DNA of 12,679 nt from CAYVUM01 sp964454795 (GTDB lineage: Bacteria; Pseudomonadota; Alphaproteobacteria; Rhodospirillales; Defluviicoccaceae), in NCBI GenBank assembly GCA_964454795.1, contig CAYVUM010000096.1:1-12679 (forward strand), written 5' to 3'. The notes under the pieces are model-generated. The model did not search any database, was not told the DNA's origin, and was given only the letters and a program-made list of their open reading frames with translations. Shown piece by piece: positions 1 to 7,025 of the stretch (position 1 is the first letter of the stretch; each line of letters begins with the position of its first letter). The position numbers and the translations under genes are program-made.

Positions 1-764
1 ATCTTGTCGATCTCGTCGAGGAAGACGATACCATCGTTCTCCACGGCGTCGATCGCTTCCTTGATGACCTTGTCCTCATCGAGAAGCTTGTCGGCTTCCT
101 CAGCGACCAGGACAGCATGGGAGTCTTCGACGCTCATCCGCTTGGTCCTGGTCGGGCCGCCGCCGAAGGCTTTGCCGAGCATCTCGCCCAGGTTGAGCAT
201 GCCCATCTGCGCACCGGGCATGCCGGGGATATCGATGGTCGGCAGGCTCAAACCGGCGGAGTCCTGGACTTTCAGCTCGATCTCACGATCGTCCAGTTCG
301 CCGTTGCGCAGCCGCCGGCGGAACTTCTCCCGGGTCTCCGCCGAAGCGTGCTCCCCGACCAGGGCGGTGACCACCCGCTCCTCGGCGGCGAGTTCGGCCC
401 GGGCCTGCACCTCCTTGCGCATCCGGTCGCGGACCATGTGGACCGCCACCTCGACCAGGTCGCGGATGATCTGCTCCACATCCCGGCCAACGTAGCCGAC
501 TTCCGTGAACTTGGTCGCCTCCACCTTGAGGAACGGCGCCTGCGCCAGGTGGGCGAGCCGGCGCGCGATCTCGGTCTTGCCCACCCCCGTCGGTCCGATC
601 ATCAGGATGTTCTTGGGCAGAACCTCCTGGCGCATCATGTCGTCCAGTTGCTGGCGGCGCCAGCGGTTGCGCAGCGCAATGGCCACGGCGCGCTTCGCAT
701 CCGCCTGGCCGACGATGTGCCGGTCCAGTTCGGAGACGATCTCGCGGGGGGTGAAGGTGGTCAT
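1..764 (-). CDS. hslU: ATP-dependent protease ATPase subunit HslU (partial, 3' end outside window)
   Basis: HslU is the AAA+ unfoldase ring that feeds substrates to the HslV peptidase in the cytoplasm. The reading frame is open from an ATG at 764 to the window edge, giving the first 254 residues of a protein usually about 435-445 long. Visible are the Walker A motif GPTGVGKT at residues 57-64, the pore-loop motif GYVG at 90-93 followed by Arg-Asp, a charged intermediate (I) domain from about 110 to 235, and the Walker B segment GIVFLDEIDK ending at residue 254 (Asp250, Glu251). These positions match E. coli HslU closely. The sensor and C-terminal parts that dock into HslV are not in the window. 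The start overlaps the hslV stop in an ATGA, and a GAGG lies about five bases upstream inside hslV, so translation is probably coupled. No frameshift is seen. Confidence 0.97.
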   Translation of the reverse strand, partial: MTTFTPREIVSELDRHIVGQADAKRAVAIALRNRWRRQQLDDMMRQEVLPKNILMIGPTGVGKTEIARRLAHLAQAPFLKVEATKFTEVGYVGRDVEQIIRDLVEVAVHMVRDRMRKEVQARAELAAEERVVTALVGEHASAETREKFRRRLRNGELDDREIELKVQDSAGLSLPTIDIPGMPGAQMGMLNLGEMLGKAFGGGPTRTKRMSVEDSHAVLVAEEADKLLDEDKVIKEAIDAVENDGIVFLDEIDK

Positions 765-1324
765 AGCACCTCGACGATGATGTCGGTATTGGTGAACACG
801 CAGATACCGGCAGCGATGCTCATCGCGCGCCGGGCAATGGTCTCGGCATCCATGTCATCGCGGTCGATCAGCGCCCGCGCCGCGGCAAGGGCATAAGGTC
901 CACCCGAGCCGATCCCGATCAGCCCGTCTTCCGGCTCCAGCACATCGCCAGTGCCGGTAAGCACCAGCGAGCCGTTCTTGTCGGCCACGGCCATCATCGC
1001 CTCGAGGCGGCGGAGATAGCGATCGGTCCGCCAGTCCTTGGCCAGTTCGACGCACGCCCGGGTGAGATTCTTCGGATACTGCTCGAGCTTAGCCTCGAGA
1101 CGTTCGAACAGGGTGAAAGCGTCGGCGGTGGCGCCGGCGAACCCGGCCAGCACAGCCTTGTCGCTGCCGATGCGGCGCACCTTGCGGGCATTGGATTTGA
1201 CAATGGTGTTGCCGAAGCTCACCTGGCCGTCGCCGGCGACGACGACCATGTCCCGTTTGCGAACGGAGAGGATCGTCGTGCCGTGCCATGTCGGGTCGAT
1301 CGTGTTCAAGGCGCGGTCCCGCAT
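761..1324 (-). CDS. hslV: ATP-dependent protease peptidase subunit HslV
   Basis: HslV is the proteasome-like threonine peptidase that forms a dodecamer with HslU. From the ATG at 1324 the product is 187 residues: a 15-residue propeptide ending Trp-His-Gly, then the mature N-terminus Thr-Thr-Ile at residues 16-18. In mature numbering Thr1 (nucleophile), Asp17 in AGDG and Lys33 in the KVRR segment are all in place, and a GSGG motif lies in the second half. The short propeptide is usual in Alphaproteobacteria, whereas enterobacteria have only a Met. A TTG at 1360 would add 12 residues but has no ribosome site or family support. The ATG at 1324 also lacks a clear Shine-Dalgarno sequence, so the exact start is slightly uncertain. 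It overlaps hslU by four bases and is the first gene of the pair, divergent from hisB. Confidence 0.96.
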   Translation of the reverse strand: MRDRALNTIDPTWHGTTILSVRKRDMVVVAGDGQVSFGNTIVKSNARKVRRIGSDKAVLAGFAGATADAFTLFERLEAKLEQYPKNLTRACVELAKDWRTDRYLRRLEAMMAVADKNGSLVLTGTGDVLEPEDGLIGIGSGGPYALAAARALIDRDDMDAETIARRAMSIAAGICVFTNTDIIVEVL

Positions 1325-1389
1325 TCGGGGGTGTGGGGTACGGATCAACTGGCGCAGCAAGGGTCGGGGCTGACTGCTGAAGTCGCGTC

Positions 1390-1419
1390 GATGTAGGGCC
1401 CTGTTGCCAGGGGGTCAAG
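1390..1419 (-). promoter_or_regulatory. Candidate heat-shock (RpoH-like) promoter for hslVU
   Basis: Reading the minus strand, CTTGAC lies at 1419-1414 and CCTACATCG begins 14 bases after it. Taken as TTGACC and TACATC the spacing is exactly 17. Alphaproteobacterial RpoH promoters are described as CTTG followed by a CYTATNT-type -10 box, which this resembles with one mismatch. hslVU is a classic RpoH target. The -10 box ends 66 bases before the hslV ATG. The spacer itself contains a small dyad, CCCTG (1399-1403) with CAGGG (1408-1412). No transcript data support this. Confidence 0.45.
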
Positions 1420-1609
1420 GCCACCGGCTTGGCGAACCCGCGGTGATGCTGCTAAGTAAACGGCCTTCGCGTGGGTCTGTCGCCCACCGCCGGAGCGCGA
1501 CAGCGCTGCGAGCGCGGCGGCCAGGCTCGCGGGGCTGAGGGGGCCGGCCGGGACGGGCGGGCTGACAGCGGCGAGGCTTGGGTTTGACACGGACAGGATC
1601 GGGGCGCGG

Positions 1610-2227
1610 ATGCGGACGGCGACAATGGAGCGAAGGACCGGGGAGACCGCGGTCACCGTCACCGTCGATCTGGACGGTACCGGCCGTTACCAGGTGTCCA
1701 CCGGGGTCGGCTTTCTCGACCATATGCTGGAACAGCTTTCCCGGCACAGCCTGATGGATCTGAGCGTTGACGCCACCGGCGATCTTCACGTCGATGCCCA
1801 CCATACCGTCGAGGACACCGCGATCGTGGTCGGTCAGGCCCTCTCCCGGGCGCTTGGCGAGCGGCGCGGCCTGCGCCGATTTGGCCAGGCGCTGTCGGCC
1901 ATGGACGAGACCCTGACCCGGGTGGTGATCGACCTCTCCGGCCGGCCGTTCCTGGTCTGGAAGGTGGCATTCAGCCAGCCGCGGCTCGGCGATCTCGACA
2001 CCGAACTGATCGGCCACTGGTTTCTCTCTTTTGCGCAGAATGCCGGGGTGACCCTGCACGTCGAAACCCTGTACGGAACCAATAACCACCATCGCTGTGA
2101 AGCGGCCTTCAAGGGGCTGGCGCGGGCGCTCCGGGAGGCGATGGCTCCCGATCCGGCGATCGCTGATGCCGTTCCTTCCACCAAAGGTATTCTTGGCGGC
2201 GCCGCCGGGGCGGGCGGGCCCGGCTGA
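1610..2227 (+). CDS. hisB: Imidazoleglycerol-phosphate dehydratase HisB
   Basis: HisB removes water from imidazole-glycerol phosphate to give imidazole-acetol phosphate, step six of histidine synthesis. The 205-residue product is the monofunctional dehydratase with no N-terminal phosphatase domain, as in most bacteria outside the enterics. It shows the two metal-binding signatures of the family: DAHHTVED in the first half and NNHHRCE near the C-terminus, plus the FLDHMLEQ motif and the usual PSTKG ending. The ATG at 1610 has GGGG five bases upstream; an in-frame ATG at 1625 is an alternative. A TTGACA hexamer at 1584-1589 sits too close to 1610 to make an obvious promoter unless the later start is used. 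It is the first gene of the his cluster, and its stop shares one base with the next start (TGATG). Confidence 0.97.
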   Translation: MRTATMERRTGETAVTVTVDLDGTGRYQVSTGVGFLDHMLEQLSRHSLMDLSVDATGDLHVDAHHTVEDTAIVVGQALSRALGERRGLRRFGQALSAMDETLTRVVIDLSGRPFLVWKVAFSQPRLGDLDTELIGHWFLSFAQNAGVTLHVETLYGTNNHHRCEAAFKGLARALREAMAPDPAIADAVPSTKGILGGAAGAGGPG

Positions 2228-2616
2228 TGCGCACTTATACCGTCCATGTCCGGCGCAACCCGGTTGATCCGGACCGCGATCTCATCCTGGTGCGCGAGGG
2301 CTTCAATTTCTGGGCATTCCTGTTCGGCTTCATCTGGGCGGCGTTTAACGGCCTGTGGCTCGTTGCCGCCGGTTTGTTCATGATCGAGGGCGGGCTCAGC
2401 CTGCTGACGTCGTCCTGGGATGCGCCGGTGATAGCGACCATCGCCCATCTCGCTCTCGGCCTTCTCATCGGTTTTTTCGCCAACGACCTTCGGCGCTGGA
2501 CCCTGTCGCGGCGGGACTACGCCATGGAGGCGGTGGTCGGAGCCCCGGACCGGGATGCCGCCGAGCAGCGCTACCTCGACCACACACCGGACCTTGCTGC
2601 GGTGCTCCGGCCGTGA
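2227..2616 (+). CDS. DUF2628 family small membrane protein
   Basis: This 129-residue protein has the DUF2628 look: a short N-terminal domain (MRTYTVHVRR, then a VREGFNFWAF stretch) leading into a long aromatic-rich hydrophobic region at about residues 26-53 and a second hydrophobic segment at about 67-86, followed by a charged cytoplasmic-type tail. It is probably an inner-membrane protein with two or three helices and no signal peptide. Its function is unknown. It begins one base inside the hisB stop (TGATG) and its stop overlaps the GTG of hisH (GTGA), so it is tightly embedded in the histidine operon although no enzyme of the pathway is membrane bound. The same placement occurs, as I recall, in related alphaproteobacteria, so it is likely a conserved passenger and not a recent insertion. 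Confidence 0.85.
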   Translation: MRTYTVHVRRNPVDPDRDLILVREGFNFWAFLFGFIWAAFNGLWLVAAGLFMIEGGLSLLTSSWDAPVIATIAHLALGLLIGFFANDLRRWTLSRRDYAMEAVVGAPDRDAAEQRYLDHTPDLAAVLRP

Positions 2617-3260
2617 GCGCAGCAATCGCGATCATCGATTATGGCTCGGGCAATCTCCGCTCCGCGGCCAAGGCCTTCGAGCGCGCCATCGCCGAGAGCG
2701 GACTGGCTGCGAGCGTGGCAGTGACTGCGGATCCAAAGGTCGTCCGAACCGCCAGTCACGTGGTTCTGCCCGGGGTCGGCGCCTTTGCGGATTGCCACAG
2801 CGGTCTCGAGAGTCTGCCCGGGATGGGCGAGGCGCTCCACGACGTGGTGGTCGCGGGGGGGCGCCCCTTCCTCGGAATTTGCGTTGGCATGCAACTGATG
2901 GCCCGGGTTGGCCGCGAGCACCGCGACACCCCCGGTCTCGGCTGGATCGACGGCGAGGTGATCCGGCTCAGCCCCGCCGATCCCGGGCTGAAGATTCCCC
3001 ATATGGGCTGGAATGAGTTGCGCTTCCTCCGCCCCCATCCGTTGTTCGCGGGTCTCGCCGATGGCGCCCACGCCTATTTTGTGCACAGCTACGGTCTCTG
3101 CCCGGCCGATCCCGGCGACTGTCTGGCGACCGTCGAGTATGGTGGTCCCGTCGTCGCGGTGGTTGGCCGCGATAATCGGGTTGGCACTCAGTTCCACCCC
3201 GAGAAAAGTCAGGCCCTTGGCCTCCGGCTGATCGGCAACTTCCTCAGGTGGCGACCATGA
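2613..3260 (+). CDS. hisH: Imidazole glycerol phosphate synthase glutaminase subunit HisH
   Basis: HisH hydrolyses glutamine and passes ammonia to HisF, which together make IGP and AICAR. The GTG at 2613 gives 215 residues starting SAAIAIIDYGSGNL, the standard HisH N-terminus. The open frame extends further upstream, but that part is out of frame with and antigenically unlike the family, simply overlapping DUF2628, so the GTG is preferred. The class I glutamine amidotransferase triad is visible: Cys90 in GICVGMQL, and His195 and Glu197 in QFHPEKS. The oxyanion-strand PGVG motif is at 53-56. It overlaps DUF2628 by four bases (GTGA) and hisA by four bases (ATGA), and the partner gene hisF is two genes on, as expected for a stoichiometric heterodimer. 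Confidence 0.97.
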   Translation: MSAAIAIIDYGSGNLRSAAKAFERAIAESGLAASVAVTADPKVVRTASHVVLPGVGAFADCHSGLESLPGMGEALHDVVVAGGRPFLGICVGMQLMARVGREHRDTPGLGWIDGEVIRLSPADPGLKIPHMGWNELRFLRPHPLFAGLADGAHAYFVHSYGLCPADPGDCLATVEYGGPVVAVVGRDNRVGTQFHPEKSQALGLRLIGNFLRWRP

Positions 3261-3991
3261 TCTTCTATCCGGCGATCGACCTGAAGGATGGCCACTGCGT
3301 CCGGCTGGTCCGCGGTGACATGGAAACAGCGACGGTGTTCAACGATGACCCCGGCGAGCAGGCCCGGGCGTTCGCCGCCGCCGGCTGCACCTGGCTGCAT
3401 GTCGTTGACCTGGACGGCGCGTTCGCCGGCCGGCCCGTGAACACCGAAGCCGTCGCGGGGATCCTGGCGGTTCCGAACATCAGGGTCCAGCTCGGCGGCG
3501 GCATTCGCGCACTGGAGATGGTCGAGGAATGGCTGAAGCGCGGGGTTCACCGGGTGATTCTGGGGACGGCCGCCGTCAACGATCCCGACTTCGTGCGCGC
3601 CGCCTGCCGGATGTTCCCGGGGCAGGTGGCGATTGGCATCGACGCGCGGTCCGGGTGGGTCGCTGTGCACGGCTGGGCGGACACCACCGAGATCGCCGCC
3701 CTGCAACTGGCGCTCCGCTTCCAGGACTGCCATCCGGCGGCGATCATCTATACCGACATCGGCCGCGACGGGACGCTGGAAGGCCCGAACCTGGAGGGCA
3801 CCCTGACTCTTGCCCGGGCCGTTACCACACCGGTGATCCTCTCCGGCGGCATCTCGGCGATGGCCGATATCTCGGCGGCAAAACGCGAGGGCGAAGGGGT
3901 GCTGAACGGACTGATCTGCGGGCGGGCCATCTACGAAGGGCGGGTCGATCCCCGCGCCGCCGTCGCTCTGCTCGCCGCGCGGATGGAGTAA
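3257..3991 (+). CDS. hisA: ProFAR isomerase HisA
   Basis: HisA (1-(5-phosphoribosyl)-5-[(5-phosphoribosylamino)methylideneamino]imidazole-4-carboxamide isomerase) does the Amadori rearrangement that makes the HisHF substrate PRFAR. The ATG at 3257 yields 244 residues beginning MIFYPAIDLKDG. A GTG three codons earlier is open but the family starts at this Met. The (beta/alpha)8 barrel shows the catalytic acids Asp8 (AIDLKDG) and Asp129 (GIDARSG), the phosphate-binding LGGGIR at about 79-84, and TDIGRDG and LSGGIS in the second half-barrel. Length is normal. It overlaps hisH by ATGA and is separated from hisF by three bases. Confidence 0.97.
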   Translation: MIFYPAIDLKDGHCVRLVRGDMETATVFNDDPGEQARAFAAAGCTWLHVVDLDGAFAGRPVNTEAVAGILAVPNIRVQLGGGIRALEMVEEWLKRGVHRVILGTAAVNDPDFVRAACRMFPGQVAIGIDARSGWVAVHGWADTTEIAALQLALRFQDCHPAAIIYTDIGRDGTLEGPNLEGTLTLARAVTTPVILSGGISAMADISAAKREGEGVLNGLICGRAIYEGRVDPRAAVALLAARME

Positions 3992-3994
3992 GCC

Positions 3995-4780
3995 GTGCTC
4001 AAGGCCCGGATCATTCCCTGCCTTGACGTGGACCGCGGCCGGGTCGTCAAGGGGGTCAACTTCGTTAATCTCGTCGATGCCGGGGATCCGGTGGAGCAGG
4101 CGCGGCTTTACGATGCCGCCGGCGCCGATGAGCTCTGCTTCCTCGATATCACTGCCAGCCACGAGGGCCGCGACACGATCTTCGATGTGGTCGCCCGCAC
4201 CGCCGAACAGTGCTTCATGCCGCTGACCGTCGGCGGCGGTGTGCGCACTCTCGAGCACATCCGCCGGCTGCTGCTGGCCGGGGCCGACAAGGTGTCGATC
4301 AACACCGCCGCCGTCCACAATCCGGCGTTTGTCGGCGAGGCGGCGGAGAAGTTCGGCAGCCAGTGCATCGTGGTCTCCGTCGACGCCAAGTCGGTCGGAC
4401 CCGACCGCTTTGAGGTGTTCACCCATGGCGGGCGCACCGCCACCGGGATCGACGCCGTCGCCTGGTCGCAGCGGATGGTGGAACTCGGCGCCGGTGAGCT
4501 GCTCGTCACGTCCATGGACCGGGATGGGACCAAGGCCGGCTTCAATCTGCCGCTCACCCGGGCGATCGCCGATGCGGTGAGCGTGCCGGTGATCGCCTCC
4601 GGCGGGGTCGGCACCCTCGATCACCTCGTCGAAGGGATCGTCAAAGGCCACGCCTCGGCGGTCCTCGCCGCCTCGATCTTCCACTTCGGCACCCACACCA
4701 TCGGCGAAGCCAAGCGCTACATGGCGGCGGCGGGGGTGCCCGTCCGGCTCGACAACGACAGCGCAGGAGGGCAGGGATGA
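3995..4780 (+). CDS. hisF: Imidazole glycerol phosphate synthase cyclase subunit HisF
   Basis: HisF is the cyclase half of IGP synthase and uses ammonia channelled from HisH through its barrel to convert PRFAR to IGP and AICAR. The product is 261 residues, the usual size. Catalytic Asp11 (IPCLDVD) and Asp130 (VSVDAK) are at exactly the positions known from characterised HisF proteins, and the phosphate-binding GGGVRT (80-85) and ASGGVG motifs are present. The start is a GTG three bases after the hisA stop, with GGAG at 3985-3988 (six bases spacing), one of the few clear ribosome sites in the operon, located at the end of hisA. The stop overlaps hisE in ATGA. Confidence 0.97.
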   Translation: MLKARIIPCLDVDRGRVVKGVNFVNLVDAGDPVEQARLYDAAGADELCFLDITASHEGRDTIFDVVARTAEQCFMPLTVGGGVRTLEHIRRLLLAGADKVSINTAAVHNPAFVGEAAEKFGSQCIVVSVDAKSVGPDRFEVFTHGGRTATGIDAVAWSQRMVELGAGELLVTSMDRDGTKAGFNLPLTRAIADAVSVPVIASGGVGTLDHLVEGIVKGHASAVLAASIFHFGTHTIGEAKRYMAAAGVPVRLDNDSAGGQG

Positions 4781-5097
4781 GCGCTGGTCCGGCCGTGCTC
4801 GAGCAGCTGTTCGCGGTGATCGAGAGCCGGCGCGGGGCTGATCCTGGCTCCTCCTACACCGCCAGACTGTTCGGCCGCGGCCGCGGCAAGATCGCCCAGA
4901 AGTTCGGCGAGGAGGCGGTGGAAACGGTGGTGGCGGCCCTGTCCGAGAGCCCCGACCGGCTTGCTGCGGAAAGCGCCGATCTGCTCTACCATCTGCTTGT
5001 GCTGTGGGCCGATGCCGGGGTTGCGCCGGGCGAGGTGTGGGCTGAACTAGCCCGGCGGGAAGGCACCTCGGGCCTCACGGAGAAGGCGAGGCGTTGA
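4777..5097 (+). CDS. hisE: Phosphoribosyl-ATP pyrophosphatase HisE
   Basis: HisE hydrolyses phosphoribosyl-ATP to phosphoribosyl-AMP and pyrophosphate, the second step of histidine synthesis. The 106-residue all-alpha protein belongs to the MazG-like fold; its metal-binding signature is seen as EExxE at residues 45-49 (KFGEEAVE) and ExxD at 65-68 (AESAD), followed by the conserved LLYHLLVLWAD helix. It is a stand-alone HisE, not a HisIE fusion, and hisI is not nearby. It starts within the hisF stop (ATGA, 4777-4780). A 31-base gap follows before the HIT gene, the largest gap in this operon. Confidence 0.96.
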   Translation: MSAGPAVLEQLFAVIESRRGADPGSSYTARLFGRGRGKIAQKFGEEAVETVVAALSESPDRLAAESADLLYHLLVLWADAGVAPGEVWAELARREGTSGLTEKARR

Positions 5098-5128
5098 GCC
5101 GGGGCTTGCGAGCGGAGGGACAGGGGCG

Positions 5129-5497
5129 ATGGCTTACGACGATCAGAACATTTTCGCGAAAATCCTGCGTGGCGAGATTCCCAACAACACCGTCTATGAG
5201 GATGACCACGCCCTGGCGTTTCATGACATCCGTCCGCAGGCGCCGGTGCATGTCCTGGTCATTCCCAAGGGTCCGTACATCAACCTCGACGACTTCTCGC
5301 GCGAGGCGCCCTATTCGCTCCAGGCCGGTTTCTGGCGGGCGGTGGGCGAGACGGCGCGGCGGCTCGGGGTCGTCGACAGCGGCTACCGGGTGCTCGCCAA
5401 CAACGGCGTCCACGCTCACCAGGAGGTGCCGCATTTCCACGTCCACATTTTCGCCGGCCGCGACCTTGGCGGCATGCTGAAGCGCTTCGAGGACTGA
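5129..5497 (+). CDS. hinT: HIT family (HinT-like) nucleotide-binding protein
   Basis: Members of this branch of the histidine triad family are cytoplasmic purine nucleoside phosphoramidases or adenylyl hydrolases; the physiological substrate is usually unclear. The 122-residue product has the N-terminal IFAKILRGEIP motif, DIRPQAPVHVLVIPK in the middle, and the triad HFHVHIF at residues 102-108 with His102, His104 and His106, the last-but-one being the expected nucleophile. Length fits HinT. A GGAGGG at 5114-5119 lies about nine bases before the ATG, so it has its own ribosome site despite belonging to the his transcript. In related bacteria a HIT gene commonly follows hisE. Its stop shares a base with the next gene (TGATG). 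Confidence 0.93.
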   Translation: MAYDDQNIFAKILRGEIPNNTVYEDDHALAFHDIRPQAPVHVLVIPKGPYINLDDFSREAPYSLQAGFWRAVGETARRLGVVDSGYRVLANNGVHAHQEVPHFHVHIFAGRDLGGMLKRFED

Positions 5498-5961
5498 TGG
5501 CTGATCCCCGGAAGCCGGTGATGACCGGCGGCTGCCAGTGTGGCGCTGTCCGCTTTGCCCTCTTCGCGGCGCCGGAGGGCACGCATCTCTGCCACTGCCG
5601 GATGTGCCAGAAGGCGGTCGGCAACGCTTTCGCGGCCCTGGCGCCGGTGCGGAAGGCCGATTTCGCCTGGACCCGCGGCGCGCCGTCGTTCTTCCAGTCC
5701 TCCACAATCGTCGCGCGCGGCTTCTGCGCTGCATGCGGCACGCCCCTGTCGTTCGGTTACCTGGACAGCGAGTGGATCGATGTCACCATCGGCAGCCTGG
5801 ACGATCCCGGGAAGGCGCCAGCGCGCCGGCACTTCAGCGTGGAGAGCCGGCTCTCCTGGCTCCACTTCGCCGACGACTGGCCCGCGACCCGCACCGAGGA
5901 GACCCTGGCTGCCGAGCGTCGCGCGGCACTGGTCAGCCGCCAGCATCCCGACCGGGATTAG
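5497..5961 (+). CDS. GFA / CENP-V family zinc-binding protein
   Basis: The 154-residue protein has the GFA (formerly DUF636) fold, named after glutathione-dependent formaldehyde-activating enzyme, although most members have no demonstrated activity. The zinc-binding cysteines are all visible: Cys13 and Cys15 in GGCQCGAV, Cys32, Cys34 and Cys37 in CHCRMC, and Cys77 and Cys80 in CAACGTP. A conserved FGY and a trailing SRLSWLHFADD region follow. There is no signal peptide, so it should be cytoplasmic. It is translationally coupled to the HIT gene by TGATG and is the last gene of the rightward run. Its TAG stop overlaps the TAA of the convergent LysR gene. I would not assign a formaldehyde role from sequence alone. 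Confidence 0.92.
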   Translation: MADPRKPVMTGGCQCGAVRFALFAAPEGTHLCHCRMCQKAVGNAFAALAPVRKADFAWTRGAPSFFQSSTIVARGFCAACGTPLSFGYLDSEWIDVTIGSLDDPGKAPARRHFSVESRLSWLHFADDWPATRTEETLAAERRAALVSRQHPDRD

Positions 5962-6923
5962 GGCCCGCCGCCGGTCCGGGCAGGCGACAAACCGCCCGGC
6001 GGGGTTCCGGCGTGCCAGGGCGGAACCGGGGTGAATGTCTCCACCAGGAAATCGACGAACGCCCGAACCTTGGGCGACAGGTGCTGGCGGTGGGGATAGA
6101 CCGCGTGGATCGGCAGCGGCTCAACCCGGTGGTGCGCCTCCAGGAGCGGAATGAGCCGGCCTGCCTGCATGTCGCCGCCGACCCGGAACTCGGCAAGGCG
6201 GGCGATGCCAAGGCCGGCCAGCGTCATGCCATAAAGTGCCTCGCCGGTGTTGACCTCGGTGTTGCCCGCAGCCCGAACGCTGTAGGGCCCCTCCGGGCCG
6301 AGGAATGGCCAGTCATTGAGCCGGCCTTGCGGGCTTGTCCAGGCGAGGCAGTTGTGACCGGCCAGTTCGGCCGGCGTCTCCGGGTGGCCACGCTGCTGCA
6401 GGTAGGCCGGGGCCGCACAGATCACCCGCTTGTCCTCTGCCAGGAGCCGGGAGACCAGCGAGGAGTCGAACCGGGCGCCGATCCGAACGCCGAGATCATA
6501 TCCCTCCTCCACCAGGTCGATGACCCGGTCGGTGATGTTCATTTGCAGATGGACGAGCGGGTGTCGCCGGGTGAATTCCGGCAGCAGCGGCACGATCTGG
6601 GCGGTGGCGAAAGCGACCGCCGCGGTGATTTTCAACCGGCCGCTCGGCACCGTGTGCAGTTGGGCAACGGCCTGTTCAGCCTCGTCGATCTCGGCGAGAA
6701 TGCGGCTCGCACGCTCGTAGTAGGCGGAGCCTTCCTCGGTCAGGCTGAGACGCCGGGTGGTCCGCTGGATCAGCCGGGCATCGAGACGGTCCTCGAGGCG
6801 GGCGATCAGCTTGCTGACCGCCGACGGGCTCAGGTCGAGAGTGCGCGCCGCCGCCGTGAAGCTTCCCGCCTCGACGACGCGGACGAAAACGGCCATCTCT
6901 GCAGCCCGGTCGTAGCCCGGCAT
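5958..6923 (-). CDS. LysR family transcriptional regulator
   Basis: This 321-residue protein is a LysR-type regulator. The N-terminal winged helix-turn-helix covers about residues 8-66, with the core AGSFTAAARTLDLSPSAVSK at 19-38 and the following wing RTTRRLSLTEEG. The remainder is the substrate-binding-like effector domain, most like the CrgA/DsdC-type branch (the motif TEEGSAYYERA leads into it). The C-terminal 25 or so residues are Pro/Gly-rich and extend past the usual end. The ATG at 6923 is preferred because the HTH begins ten residues in; no strong ribosome site is seen. It is convergent with the GFA gene (four-base overlap) and divergent from a small ORF at 7026. LysR regulators often control the divergent gene and themselves. 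The ligand is unknown. Confidence 0.95.
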   Translation of the reverse strand: MPGYDRAAEMAVFVRVVEAGSFTAAARTLDLSPSAVSKLIARLEDRLDARLIQRTTRRLSLTEEGSAYYERASRILAEIDEAEQAVAQLHTVPSGRLKITAAVAFATAQIVPLLPEFTRRHPLVHLQMNITDRVIDLVEEGYDLGVRIGARFDSSLVSRLLAEDKRVICAAPAYLQQRGHPETPAELAGHNCLAWTSPQGRLNDWPFLGPEGPYSVRAAGNTEVNTGEALYGMTLAGLGIARLAEFRVGGDMQAGRLIPLLEAHHRVEPLPIHAVYPHRQHLSPKVRAFVDFLVETFTPVPPWHAGTPPGGLSPARTGGGP

Positions 6924-6976
6924 TTATTCGTGAGGTTCAATAATCCTGTGAAAGCGAACGCGATTATCATCTCACG
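6924..6976. promoter_or_regulatory. Candidate LysR operator with nested dyads
   Basis: This is the most AT-rich stretch around. TTATT (6924-6928) and AATAA (6939-6943) form a dyad with a T-N11-A core, the classic LysR box. A second, wider dyad is CGTGAG (6929-6934) with CTCACG (6971-6976), enclosing ATAATC (6940-6945) with GATTAT (6962-6967). It lies directly before the LysR start and about 50 bases before the divergent small ORF, as expected for a shared autoregulatory region. The assignment rests on position and symmetry only. Confidence 0.45.
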
Positions 6977-7025
6977 GAAGCGGGTATAGGTAAACGGCGA
7001 TGGTTCCCCAGGCCCGAGGCGGCCC

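Noticed and set aside
1584..1612. TTGACA at 1584-1589 as hisB promoter
   Set aside because: No acceptable -10 box at 16-18 bases; the start of transcription would fall inside the first codons unless the ATG at 1625 is used.
3209..4696. 495-residue open frame on the minus strand across hisA and hisF
   Set aside because: It is antisense to two clearly recognised enzymes. Its Asp/Gly/His/Arg-rich composition is what high third-position GC produces in the shadow frame.
5538..6989. 483-residue plus-strand open frame through the GFA and LysR genes
   Set aside because: Shadow frame of GFA and antisense to LysR; no recognisable domain.
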